Shown here piece by piece: positions 1-10,817 of a stretch of DNA of 64,000 nt. Source of the stretch: Isoetes taiwanensis (lineage: Eukaryota; Streptophyta; Lycopodiopsida; Isoetales; Isoetaceae); NCBI GenBank assembly GCA_021234155.1, contig JAJEKV010000052.1, forward strand, positions 991,933 through 1,055,932, read 5' to 3'. The translations under genes and the position numbers were made by a program. The first letter of the stretch is position 1; each line of letters starts with the position of its first letter. The notes under the pieces were generated by a model. It had not been told where the DNA came from and searched no databases. It was given only the letters and a program-made list of their open reading frames with translations.

Positions 1-136
1 TCCACCTCAATATCCTCACTATATTGTTCCTGTCCAGCCAAGCACTTTCACATCTACCTTTCAGACTCTGAAACTAACTTATCCCACCTTTGGCAACACG
101 AAAGGCAAACCCTTAGACCAAAGTGCTCAGGCCCAC

Positions 137-656
137 ATGGAAGAATTTGAGGCTCTAGCTGTCCTAAATGGTCATGCGCAACCTCAACTAAAATTCCACA
201 TCTTTTCCACCACCCTGCGTGGCTCTCCTCATCAATGGCTCATGTCCAACAAAAGCCATTGGAAACAAGATTGGTCAGAAATGAGAACTGCTTTTCTTTC
301 TCACTATGGGACCACGGATGATGATCAACTTCATCTCAAACAACTCAATGACCTTCAACAAGAGCCCACGGAGTCCGCCTGGGATTTTGCAGATCGTCTT
401 CATATTCTGCTCAGCAAGCTCAAGGAGTCACCCAACACAGAGCCAGATTTTGGTCTGGTTTCTCCAAGGTCTTCCTCCAGCTATTCGACTCATGACTGAA
501 TACCTGCGTCCCAAGACTTTGGAACAGGCTATCGACCTTGTCAATCACTCAGTCAATGTCTCCTCCCGTGGCGTGGCTCTTCAAGAGCTCCCTTTAATTC
601 CCCTGTCATGGTTCCCTGAGGCGGCCGTCCCGCCCCAACAACACGCCAATCCGTAG
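137..656 (+). pseudogene. Ty3/gypsy gag capsid region, frameshifted
   Basis: Retrotransposon gag of a Ty3/gypsy element; the start of the element lies left of the window. The first frame (137 to about 450) has the usual plant gag pattern: a tryptophan-containing segment around 'SPHQWLMSNKSHW', an 'FLSHYG' block and 'WDFADRLHILLSKLK'. Near 445-460 the reading moves to the frame that is open from 306 to 656, which carries 'LPPAIRLMTEYLRPKTLEQA', the end of the capsid-like domain. Gag would form the particle in which reverse transcription happens. With the frame change and later stops this copy cannot make it. The zinc knuckles and protease follow on the same strand. Confidence 0.8.
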
Positions 657-658
657 CA

Positions 659-1087
659 ATCGAGATCTGGTGCCATATCTGCAAATACCAAGGCCACTTG
701 GCGAATGAGTGCAACTCAACCCATGGCCCGCCTCATTGCAAAAGATGCAACATGTGCAATCATGCCACGGAAGAGTGCACTCGCACTCATCCTACACCGT
801 TCCGCAACAAACTCGTTTATCAAGTGCAAACAACACCCGGCAACAATAATCGCACTATCGGCAGCCACCACTTCAAAGAGCAACGAATCAACTCTATCAG
901 CCGGGAGCAACAACGGGGACCCAACACACGTCCTCCTTTTGATCCTTCTAAAGCTTCGGTGTTACCCCGCCGGGAATGGGGTCATACCACCCGCGGCGTG
1001 TCCTCAACTTCCACAAGTTCGTGCGACTTCACGGCACCAATCAGACCACATCGGTCCGCCTCACGGCTTACCAACTCGGATTGCTAA
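659..1087 (+). pseudogene. Gag zinc-knuckle (nucleocapsid) segment
   Basis: Two CCHC zinc knuckles in tandem (C-x2-C-x4-H-x4-C) lie at 671-778. The first reads 'CHICKYQGHLANEC' and the second 'CKRCNMCNHATEEC'. Such knuckles bind the element's RNA. They are in a different frame from the capsid part before them, and the tail after 800 has low similarity to anything I recognise. The segment belongs to the gypsy element that continues at 1730 and again from 4596. Confidence 0.8.
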
Positions 1088-1729
1088 TGGCAAACAAGGC
1101 ACGAGACGGTTCTAAGAAGCCACCAAGAGCGCCTCGGCAATCACGCTATCAACCAGCTCTGCAAATCAACCTCGGTGGATCAACAAGCACGGAAGAGATT
1201 TTTCAGGCATTAAATCCTCCGGTTCAGCCATCAAATTGGGTTGGTTTGGTTTCACGCTGCACTGACCCGCCACGCCCTTAACCATTATCCCTAATGGCAC
1301 GCATAACCCGCCTTTGCAGTAGACACCATTCCTCATGACGAAGACAAAAAGGTTCACTTTGCACCTGACTTGGAGAAACTCATGCCGCATGTCATGCATA
1401 AAGTTCGCCAAAGCATTTTGAACCTCATGCAAGCCTTGAAGGCCTTGACGTTGGCAAATGTTCATGCCACCACCGTGAGCTCAACAACGCCAAGATACAC
1501 CTTCCACGCCTCAACCTCCACGCTCTCAGACATATCCAAATATTACTGCAGAGGTTGACCTTCTCAAAGCAGTTGCTGCTTCCTTACCACGCACTCCAGC
1601 ACCTGTGGATCCAGCCGATCCTTTTTCTTATGTGCCTCTGGAACTCCAAGAGGAACTAGCCAAGATCAAAATTCCTTTAAGCTTGGCAACAATTTTGAAA
1701 ACTCGTCTCCGCTCTCAAGGACCGATTCA

Positions 1730-1990
1730 CCGCCCCGATTTGTTTTTAGTTGGGGTCGCCTTCTACCTCCACACCCACGGTCCATGCCACGGTGGGCAAT
1801 CAACAAGTCAATCATGTTCAAATTGGCGGGGGTAGCCTTGATCAATCTCATCACGGATAAACTCCGCAAACAAATGGGCATCAAACAACTCTTTCGTGCC
1901 CCATATGACATCAAATTGGCTAATGGCCATATCACACGACCTCAAGGCGTCACGCCTCTTCTTCACAACTACCATTGACATTATTAACAT
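1730..1990 (+). pseudogene. Ty3/gypsy aspartic protease, left part, decayed
   Basis: The frames around 1790-1985 match the retropepsin region of gypsy elements. A degraded 'IDGGS-N-L-IT'-like active-site block sits near 1815-1850, split over two frames, and is followed by a 'KLANGHITRP' strand typical of the protease C-terminal half. The block is cut at about 1990 by an insertion; the matching right part resumes at 4596. Several frame changes make it non-functional. The 1088-1730 interval is gag-protease linker with no clear domain. Confidence 0.55.
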
Positions 1991-1991
1991 A

Positions 1992-2369
1992 AACCATTGC
2001 ATTTAACACATTTAAATTAAAATCCCCCTTAAACCCCCTTTGGTTTGGGTGCATATTCACACGGGGGGTTACTCCGGGCAACGAGAGCTGTCGGATGGGC
2101 ATATTTGCCCTTTATTCCAAGATCTGGACCGTACATAGCAATCCTCGTTTGTGGGGTATGCATGTACAAGTTTTTGTATACTGTATATTAAGATTTGCAA
2201 AATACTATAAGGTTTGAGAAAATGTACTTAATGGTGTTAATTTTGTACATGTATTGTAAATATATTTTTGGGGCTCTCGCTGCCCTACGTAACCCCCCGT
2301 GTGAATATGCACCCAAACCAAAGGGGGTTTAAGGGGGATTTTAATTTAAATGTGTTAAATGCAATGGTT
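1992..2369. mobile_element. 378-bp MITE with perfect 80-bp terminal inverted repeats
   Basis: Positions 1992-2071 and 2290-2369 are exact inverted copies of each other (80 of 80 by eye), starting AACCATTGC and ending GCAATGGTT. A TA dinucleotide flanks each end (1990-1991 and 2370-2371), which fits Tc1/mariner-type target choice. The 218-bp centre is AT-rich and non-coding. Perfect repeats imply recent mobility or recent repair. The left end coincides with the point where the gypsy protease is broken. Confidence 0.85.
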
Positions 2370-2524
2370 TAATGCTTCGAGTGGAAATATGATAACTCCG
2401 GATAGAGGAATTCTACTAATGGATATTGATTTTGGGAGCTCTTGTATGTGCAAAGCAGGTTGCATTTGCAAATAATAGTGGCCTATAGAAACTTAAACTC
2501 TGCATTGTAGAATTCCAGAACTAA

Positions 2525-2572
2525 CTAATCCACCCATAAGGTATATGGCTAATCCACCCATAAGGTATATGG
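2525..2572. repeat. 24-bp tandem duplication, two copies
   Basis: The unit starting CTAATCCACCCATAAGG occurs at 2525-2548 and again, identical by eye, at 2549-2572. It is non-coding and lies in the insertion between the gypsy halves. Confidence 0.9.
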
Positions 2573-3286
2573 CTAACACTTCATCCGCTGCAATATAACT
2601 GAAGCATGGTTAAGGGTTGTGTCCAATATAAATCTTGCATTTTAAGGAACTCATATAGCCAACATTAGCAAACAAAAGGCAGTGCTTGATATGCTTTGCA
2701 AATGCCTGTATATCTCTTCAAATATCTATAGGGAAGCCATAATAGTAGGTCATAATATACAAACGCCAATTTGTAAGACATGCATGTAACAGAAATACTT
2801 TGCTGTATTATGAAGATGTCGAGCGAGATGGAAAGAACATAAAAAGAACAGCCAGCATCATCTTAATAAATCACTGTTTAACAAATGATACAGAATATTT
2901 TTGAATCTACAGCACTTGGTGCAAGATTATGGCCGGATTTAAATGCTCATCTAGAAGATACTCTGTCCCCAAAGCTGTTTGATGCATCAGTGCATCTGAT
3001 TGAAAGCCTTTTTGTGGCAGGTCGTTTTTTAAAAAACTATGCAGCTGCCTTATTCTTACAGAGCTAGAATGAAAGGGTTTTTGCCGCAGAAGAAAAGCTA
3101 AGCCTGGGGGGTTTTGCACATACCTCCAAAGTGCTAGAAGGCAAGCCGCACTCATGAAACACCTCTATACACGTCTGCAACAACGGATTACATCATGTTC
3201 AATCAAAGAGGGATCTCAGGCATAACTGCATTGGAATCCTCATGTTGTGGCCAAGTCCACAGCGTTTGGGGTTTGAAGGCCCAACC

Positions 3287-3591
3287 TTAACCCTAAATAA
3301 GCCCGTAAGAAAACCAGCATGAACGCTGAAATTTTTTCCAAAGTCTATAGGCTGGAAGGAGAAATCTGTGGCTCAAACGAAAGCGTTGAATATTTCAGTG
3401 CCTCTGAAAGTTACCAGAATGGCCTTTTTCTTTTTGTCTGTGCACACGAGAAGCTGGGTATCTTGATGTATTCTGCAGACCAGAAATATGGGTTAGCAAA
3501 TCCGCTGCTTCAAATCCGATCTTAACCCTAAATAAGCCCGTAAGAAAACCAATTTTTTCCAAAGTCTATAGGCTGGAAGGAGAAATTGTGG
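3287..3591. repeat. Direct repeat, about 85 bp, offset 235 bp
   Basis: The block 3287-3371 (starting TTAACCCTAAATAAGCCC) is repeated at 3522-3591 with a deletion of about 13 bp inside the second copy. Both copies end in 'GGCTGGAAGGAGAAAT'. The pair looks like a local segmental duplication inside the insertion. Confidence 0.8.
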
Positions 3592-4004
3592 CCGCACACG
3601 CCTTTCTCTCTCGGTCAGCTTCGACCGACCTTCGATTTCCTCTCGAATCTGTTTTTGCATCTATACAAAAGGCAACAAGCTTACTAGGAACCCAGGTTTC
3701 AGTTTCGATTCAAGAGAATCCGGCTCCAGAAGAACGGCAACCACAAACTGCTGCACAAACAGATAAATTAATCACATGCAACCTAAATTTAGCCTAAATC
3801 CGGCAGTTCTTGGTTTTATTCCCAAAAGCTCCGACCTAATCCATTAACCAAGCATAACAGACAAGCCCCTTCTCAATTTCGACCAGCCGAACATTATAAA
3901 ATAAAGCTATTACAGATGATTCAGTGGAAGGAAACCCTGATTTTTCCAAATCCGACTCGGGGAGACTCTGCGACCTCCCAAAACAGCCAATCAACTTTTT
4001 TTAC

Positions 4005-4330
4005 TGGCCGCTCATAGGAAGCACAAAAGTAACAGCATTGATTCCTCTGGCATTGTACCAATCTGCATATTTCTTGAGATGCTTCCGTTTGGATCCAAGC
4101 CACCCTAACAAGACCACTGTTGCTACCTCTTTGCCATGACCTTTTTCATCAATTTCAATTTGTGCTTGTTTTACATCAAAAACACCACTTTGAAATAACA
4201 ATGCAGCCCCTGAAACGCTCCTGAGGGGTAGTATCCTTGAATGAATATGTAGCATTATAACCGCTGAAACAGCAGATGGCAATCCTGGTCCAGAACAAGC
4301 ACCCGAGTGTAAGAGCAAAGGGGACTGCAT
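4005..4330 (-). pseudogene. DUF829/TMEM53-like first exon, gene fragment
   Basis: Read on the minus strand from an ATG at 4330, this frame gives about 108 residues ending at a possible splice donor (GT at 4004-4003). The second half, '[20 protein letters not shown]' followed by '[12 protein letters not shown]', matches the start of the alpha/beta-hydrolase domain of plant DUF829 (TMEM53-like) proteins, where 'LLGWLG' marks the first strand and turn. The front half, including '[16 protein letters not shown]', looks like the usual plant N-terminus. No later exons of that family are visible at lower coordinates, so this is a single captured or orphaned exon inside a retroelement, not a working gene. 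Confidence 0.6.
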
Positions 4331-4595
4331 GGAATGCTAAGACACAAGCACAGTAAATGAGAAAAGGGCTTTCATTATAAGCCCTTGGATCTTTTTGAAT
4401 TAAAAGAGGGCTTTCTTTGTAAGCCCTATGATCTTAACCATTGAGGAGGATGGAAAAAAATTGCACAAATTGCATGCAAAAACTTGGTGCACTCTAGATG
4501 TACTGATTAGTATGCCTCGTGCAATACGCCCATGAAATCATATGAAAACCATGCCAAAAAGCGTATAAAATCACAAAAAAAAAACCCCTGTTATA

Positions 4596-5407
4596 ATGCT
4601 ACATATTCACATCAACATTGGTGACCTCCGATTCCCTTTGGAATTTGGAGTTTGGAAGGCTGGAGAAGATCCCGGTGATTATGAAATGTTGGTTGGCCGA
4701 CCTTTTCTCCGCCAGGCCAAGAGTATCCATTACTGGGCCACGGATCAGTTAGTCATCACTGATGGTCACCTCAATGCCACCATGGACTTGGAAACAGGCA
4801 AGATCATTTCTGTTGACCATGCTGAACCCTCTCTCTCCGAACCGCATTCGAGGGCGCCTGGAATATCTATCATGTTCGGGCTCAACTCAAGCGAAGTGCG
4901 CCTTTGTCATCCTACCCCGAATATGCTGATCCTTGGGGAGACATGACTCTTGATCAGAACCAGGCTGTGGCTGCTTTGCTTGACCCTTACCTGGCTCCTT
5001 GCAATAGAATCCAACGTGTTGATCACTTTTCAGATGCTGAACCTCCTACAACTCCTGTCGATGTACACGCTGTCATGAAGCAACCTCTGCTGGATGAAAC
5101 TCAGCACCCTCTCTTTTTCACCACGCAGAGTGCCACGCATCCTGTTATGCTTCAATCGCCTGCTCATATTGTCCAGGACACAGAAGTAATACCTCATATT
5201 CAGACTCCTGAAGTCGAGATCGTGGACGTGGGCAACAATCAGCCTGTCCGCATTGCTGCTAATCTTCCAGCCCCTTATCGTAACAGGGCCGTCAAGCTCT
5301 TCAAAAAGTTCAAACACATTTTCGCCTGGAGCTACAGAGATCTTCGGGGAATCAACAAAAGCTTGGGGGAACTCACCATTCCTACCAAATCGATGCGACC
5401 GGTTTAG
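4596..5407 (+). pseudogene. Ty3/gypsy protease-to-RT linker
   Basis: Two overlapping frames, 4596-4946 and 4904-5407, together cover the segment after the protease. The first contains 'MLVGRPFLRQA', the conserved 'GRPFL' that closes retropepsin in plant gypsy elements. The second leads to 'NRAVKLFKKFKHIFAWSYRD', the helix and 'FAWS' block that come just before reverse transcriptase. The frame break near 4900-4950 is one of several in this element. Confidence 0.75.
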
Positions 5408-5539
5408 CAAGCAGCGATGCGGCTCAACCCTAATTACCGTGATGGCGTCAAGGCGAAATTGACAAACTCCTTGCTGCGGGTTTGATCTATGAGGTCAAAC
5501 ATTACGAATGGGTGAGCCCCATCGTCATTACCTTTGAAA

Positions 5540-6030
5540 CACAATGGTAAGATCCGGCGTCTGCGTGGACTACCGAAAACTCAATCAGAGCCACGGGCGT
5601 GATCATTTTCCACTTCCCTTCACAGACCAGGTTCTGGAAGAGGTCGCTGGCCATGAGATGTACTCCTTCATGGATGGTTTTCCGCTACAATCGGATCTCA
5701 ATCAAAGAATGCGGTCAACTCAAGACCACTTTCACCACCCCCGGCACTTTTGCCTACAAGGTGGTTCCTTTTGGATTATCAAACTCTCCATCAACGTTTC
5801 AACGCATCATGCTCTCGGTTTTCATGATTTTATGAAGGAAAATCCCTTCTTACAAATTTTTCAAGATGACTTCTCCGCCCATGGTTCCATGGCTGACCAT
5901 TTGGATAAATTGGAACTCGTCTTCAGAAATGTGATGAGTCCCGGCATTAGTCTCAATCCGGAGAAATGCACCTTTTCGTCACCTCGGGAGTTCTGTTAGG
6001 CCACGTTGTCGACAAAGCGGTATCACCACC
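5540..6030 (+). pseudogene. Ty3/gypsy reverse transcriptase, frameshifted
   Basis: Reverse transcriptase fragments in alternating frames: 'CVDYRKLN' near 5567, the 'LKTTFTTP' and 'FAYKVVPFGLSNSPSTFQ' block at 5719-5805, and a catalytic region reading 'FLQIFQDDFSAHG' at about 5850-5885, so the YxDD motif appears here as FQDD. The 'GISLNPEKCTF' motif follows near 5943-5980. The domain would copy the element's RNA into DNA. At least three frame changes within about 500 bp show it is dead. Confidence 0.85.
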
Positions 6031-6139
6031 AGATCCCGCCAAAATCGGTTATTGTGCTCAAGGCTCAAGCACCGGCCAATATCAAGGAGACGCTCTTTCC
6101 TGGGTAAGGTCAATTATTACTCCACCTTCATTTCGGCCT

Positions 6140-7030
6140 AGCAGCCATTGCAGATCCCATTCATAAACTCACGGGTGATGAATCCACACGGGCTTGGAAT
6201 TCCCAGTGATTTTGCTTTCCAACGGTTGAAGCTTTTGCTTACTCGGGCCCGGTTCTTGTTCCTCCTCAATGGGACAAGCCCTTTCATGTTCATGTCGATG
6301 TCTCGGCGTTTGCTATTGAAGCTGTTCTTTCTCAAGAATATGATCGCGCTTGACCGACAAACCAAATCGATGCGCTAGCGAGAAAACTCAATTCTGGCGG
6401 CGCAACTATTATTACGCTTACAGGCGTGAAGCTTTGGGTCTCATTTTCGTGTCCAGCGCTTCCGTCACTACCTTTTAGGCAGTCAAATCAAGTTCTTTGT
6501 TGATCACCAAGCACTCCTTTATTTGATCAACAAATCCACGCCACGGGCGCATTGCTCGTTGGGTCCTTCTTCTCAAGAATTTGCCCTTTTGAAATTGTTC
6601 ACAAAGCGGCAAATCTCATGTGTCCGGATTATCTTTCACGCATCCACCACGGATGATCCCTCAACCGGAGTCTCGGGGCGCCTTTCACGACTCAACTCAA
6701 CTCTTTTTAGTCGGCCACACCACATTGGTTACATGATTTTTCAACGGTGTGACGCTGACGCTCTCTCGCCTTAGCGGCAATCCCGTCGACATCAATTTCT
6801 CCCATGAGGGCCGTGACTACACCATGGTTGCGGGACATCTCTACAAAAAGGGTAAGGATACCATTCTTGACGCCTGTGTTCTACCTCATGAAGTTCGGAT
6901 ATTGTTCGAGAAGCTCATCAAGGGTTAGGTGGTGGTCATTTTCATGGTGACACCACGGACAAAAAAAAATCCTTCTAGCCGGGTATTTTTGGCCCACGCT
7001 CTTCAAAACGCCACGCTCACGCCACGCCAA
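6140..7030 (+). pseudogene. Ty3/gypsy RNase H and integrase zinc-finger region, decayed
   Basis: Scattered frames match the RNase H part (6230-6540: an 'F-VHVDVSAFAIEAVLSQ'-like trace, then 'LLGSQIKFFVDHQALLYLIN' at 6477-6530) and the H2C2 integrase finger (6835-7030: 'VAGHLYKKGKDTIL', then a broken histidine and cysteine pattern). A run of nine A at 6961-6969 is a likely cause of one frame break. The segment links RT to the better preserved integrase core. Confidence 0.65.
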
Positions 7031-7042
7031 GACGTGTGATGC

Positions 7043-7891
7043 TTGCCGGTGATGGGGTCGACCCGACGACCCGTGGACGCTCTTCCCTTGATGCTGGTTG
7101 CCACGCCACTTCCCTTCAGCAAATGGGGAATGGATTTTGTGGGACCCATAGACCCTCCTGCGCGGCACACCCGCGCCCGCTACATTCTGGTTCTCACTGA
7201 CTACGCTACCAAATGGGCGGAAGCTTGCGCACTTCTAGACAACACTGCAGCAAGCACAGCCAGAGTCCTTTATCAACAAATCATCACACGATTCGGTTGC
7301 CCCACGGAGCTGGTCAGTGATCGTGGTGTCCATTTTATCAATCATACCATCAAGGAGCTGACGGATTATCTCCTGATACATCATCACAAGAGCACACTTT
7401 ACTATCCTCAAGGTAATGGTTTGGCAGAAAGCACCAACAAAACTCTGGTCACCATTCTCAAGAAAATTTGTGACGCCTCACGCACAGACTGGCAAACAAA
7501 ACTTCCTACTGTTCTTTGGGCCTACAATACTTGTTTCAAAATAGCTACAGGTCACACTCCTTTCAAATTGGTTTATGGTCAGGAAGCTCTCATGCCGTTT
7601 GAATACATCCTTCCAACACTCCGTTTTCAACTGGCTACTGCCCATAATCCGCCTGCTGCACTCAAAGAAAGGGTCTATCAATTGGAACAGTTGGATGAAC
7701 TTAGAAGGGATGCTTATATTCGTGTTCTTCATGGACAACAGTTGCAAAAATCTTTACATGACAAACGTCTGAAGACAAAAACATTCAAAGAAGGAGATTT
7801 GGTTCTCCTTTATGATTCACGGTACAAAAATTTTCCGGGTAAACTTAAGTTTCGTTGGCTTGGCCCTTATCAAACCAATCTCCAGAAGTGA
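7043..7891 (+). pseudogene. Ty3/gypsy integrase core, open over 282 codons
   Basis: The best preserved part of the element. The retroviral-type integrase core shows all three catalytic acids: the first Asp in 'KWGMDFVGPI', the second in 'LVSDRGVHF', and the Glu in 'YPQGNGLAESTNK'. A 'WQTKLPTVLWAYNT' block and 'FKEGDLVLLYD' (start of the C-terminal domain) follow. The enzyme would insert the cDNA into the host genome. Reading ends at a stop just after 'WLGPYQ'. Upstream frame breaks mean it is not made as part of a polyprotein. The continued open frame may be chance or recent decay. Confidence 0.85.
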
Positions 7892-8181
7892 GTGGGGACT
7901 TGCTTTCAGGCTAGCAAACCCTGTAACCCTATTCGAGCAACTCATAGCGGTAATTTTTTGAGCTCAACTTGGTTAACATGGCAACTTCTTTACAATACAT
8001 ACATCGAGCTTTGGGGAATAAAAACATTTGAACTATACTAACCGTTGAAGATTGACTCGCCATGAGATTTTGAGCGCTGAAGATGGTCAGCATTTTTGAG
8101 ATTCTGGTTTGGCCAAGCAGAGTAATACATGGAAACCGAAAGGATGGATATGCATTTACATGGAGAGATGACTAGGCCAAC
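7892..8181. other. Spacer between gypsy pol and LINE A
   Basis: About 290 bp without a recognisable domain. It should contain the gypsy 3' region, but no LTR, polypurine tract or target duplication could be identified here. Confidence 0.4.
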
Positions 8182-10817
8182 TTGTTGACAACAGCGCCTC
8201 GAGAACTGGAGCCTAACTCGAGGGATGAGGCAAGGGACTATTCCTCTGCTATTCTCCAGAGTTTGATTCCTATTATTCTTGAACCCCAGGCTTTGCTAAT
8301 TGTCAGAGCTTGGATCATTTGTGCCAGTAGAAATTGTGCTGCCGTAGGTTTTTTTAGATTTAGGGAATATTGTGACAATGATCTTTTAGTAGTGCTTTCT
8401 TTTGATTATGAAGGGCGAGCTCTCATTGAAGGGGTTAACAAAACAAGATTTCTTGAGACTATTGTAAGGAATCATGGCTTTGAAGACAATCTTCTGATCC
8501 TCCAGGCTGATCCCAATGTTATTCGCTTAAATTGCAGGATCTTTGGTCTAAACAAACTGTTGCAAAAGGTGAGTCCAGTATAAGGAGGCTTCTGGCTGAA
8601 CCGAGGGACTCTGATGCTATCACTAAAGAATATCAAGATTGGAAGACAATTCTTGATCTAGAGCAAAGGAATGACCCTGCATGGCAGATAATGCGGGATC
8701 TCACTGTGACTTTCGATATCATTCGGGACCAGCAAATTGCAGCTATAAATTGCATGGGTATAAGCAAAGAGGGCCAGATCATTTCCTGCAAAGAACAAAT
8801 TCGAAGACTCGAAAGGCAGTATGCAGAGGGGAATGCCAGCGATAAGGATCTTGTCTGGAACATGATTCAGAAACTTCAAGAGCTTGAGTTCTCCTGTAAA
8901 AATGATTCGGGTCAAGATGGGTCACTCTAAAGATGACTATTGCAGCTTAAAGAATCAAATCTTTAAGAAGACCATGACTGAACTATTGCAGAAAACCAAA
9001 GACATGGCGCAAGAATTAGAACTCATGGAATGGAAATCTAAAGCCTCCTTGAGGCTCGTTCGGGTATGAGAGAATGCAGATGATCACAAGATTGTTGAAT
9101 AGAGGCTAAATTTAAAAGTTGCAAGCTCTCGTCTCTCGCTGCTGAAGAACTCAAGGGCATCACAGTGGATTACGAAACCATTCTTTAGAAACTGAAGCCC
9201 ATCAAGATCTACATCAACAGCGATTCAAATGGCTATTTCAACTGTCATGATGTCACAAAATGTCCCTGTCCCAACTGTATCAAGCTAGCTAGCCAAAATA
9301 TGGACAAGAACACGACTAATGTTTCTAACTTGCAGCTGAGTTCCAGAGTTCCAACCATGGGCAAATACGACAAATTAAATGGTACCTTGTCTTTCAAAAA
9401 TGCTCTTCTGAATTCTTCTATGTATGATGGTGGGTTCCCTATCAAGGAAAATGAATATAATATAAACAAAAGGAGTCATACACTTGATTTGCTTAACATG
9501 ATTGACAAGTCTGTTGAAAATAGATATGTTAACAATGGTATTCTTATTCACTTTCCCTTAGCTTGTTCTGATATTGATAGTGTCAAGCAATGGCTAAATA
9601 GGGTGATTCATATCCCCATCCTCTCCATTCTCAAGCTGGATAACTAGACCTACCATATTTTGTGCAGAGACACCCCTTACAGGAACATGCTGCTCATTAG
9701 AAAGATTTCCAGCATTGCTGGATGCAGAGCCTATATTATGAAGTGACATCCTCTTTTTATTCCCAATAATCATGATAAGATTGCTACTTCTACTTGGATA
9801 TTTTGTCCCAACCTTCCCCCTGTTTATTGGACTCAGAGTCACCTCAGAGCCATTGGTAACTATTTAGAGGAAGTCATCCAGGTTTCTATTCCTCAAACTG
9901 ATTTCCCTTCTATTTGCATTATCAAGGAAATTAATTCTACGTGGGATCAGTACATTGAGATTATGATTTATCAAGATACCCTCCTGTATGCCTTCTACTC
10001 TAAAACCCATGTCAGAAGGCAAAATAATAAGGACAATTCTAAAGCAAGGGGGGTTCACAGTTTTGGGCGTATAACCCATCTGCATGCACGGGGAGGGGGT
10101 TTTTTGGACCCATTTTCGTGCATATACGGTCGGCAGGGGGTCCTTTTTCTGGTATTTTTTGCACTATCCTAGGTAATTTTTATTCGAAAGGGGTCAAAAT
10201 TTGCTTTTAAAGATCCGTATACAGGGGGGGTTTTTGCCACCCCATGCACGCAGATGGCATATCCCCCTTATACATGAGTGAATCCCCCTTGTTCTAAAGC
10301 TGCTACTGACAAAGGGAATACTCCTATCAAGGCTCCTATTGTTAAACAGGTTAAACAAGTTTGGGTTAAGAAAACCACAAATAATAAAGAGCCTATAATT
10401 GAGATCACCAAGGAAATCAGCAAGGATGATGGAGTCAAGGGAGAATGTAGTAACTCGGCTGAGAATGATAATTCTGGCATTCCAGATAATAAAATCTTTG
10501 CCTCTTACTATAGCTCCCCTTTAGTACTAATGTCTCCAAGCTTGAAGCTCCTACTGTCACCCAGGTTCAGGGTAATACAGTGGTGGAACATATCCATGCT
10601 TATGATGACTTTTGGGACTACAAGAGTGACATCTCCAACAAATCCACGCAAATCCATCCCCAAATTTATTGAATATGATGAAATCCTAGATTCTAAGGAG
10701 GATGATAATTGGAAAGATGTCTCTTATAGCAAGAAAAAGCAAGGTAAGTATAACAACCCTCAGCCAGCTAGAAAAAGCTTAAGGGTTCATAAAAAGACTA
10801 TTTTTAATGGATACTAA
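8182..10817 (+). pseudogene. LINE A ORF1-like region
   Basis: Open frames 8182-8583, 8532-8930, 9300-9647 and 10278-10817 cover the position of a LINE ORF1, just before the endonuclease. The parts are charged and helix-rich. A Cys pattern 'CPCPNC' lies near 9263-9280, and a similar 'CNCPYC' recurs near the 3' end of the element (about 15645-15665). The 10278-10817 part is lysine-rich, as expected of an RNA-binding chaperone. No standard domain name can be assigned with confidence. The last ORF1 frame overlaps the ORF2 start by 11 nt (ATG at 10807, TAA at 10815). Confidence 0.55.
10045..10291. mobile_element. 247-bp hAT-like MITE with 8-bp target duplication
   Basis: Ends are CAAGGGGGGTTCAC and, inverted, CAAGGGGGATTCAC. 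Both sides are flanked by TTCTAAAG (10037-10044 and 10292-10299). An 8-bp duplication plus CA-starting short inverted repeats is typical of the hAT superfamily. Imperfect inverted similarity continues about 60 bp inward (ATCTGCATGCA against ATCTGCGTGCA). The element is non-coding, with G-runs on one strand, and sits inside LINE A ORF1. Confidence 0.85.

Larger units (their letters stand above)
2372..4595. other. Insertion separating the two halves of the gypsy element
   Basis: Gypsy protease sequence stops at about 1990 and resumes at 4596, so this stretch and the MITE before it are inserted material. It contains a 24-bp tandem pair, an 85-bp direct repeat and one exon-like piece on the minus strand. 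Small open frames at 2885-3067, 3319-3525 and 3588-3797 (plus) have no similarity I recognise. I could not find a transposase or clear ends for the right side; possible 'ACAT' repeats near 1987-1990 and 4601-4604 are too short to be decisive. Confidence 0.5.
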
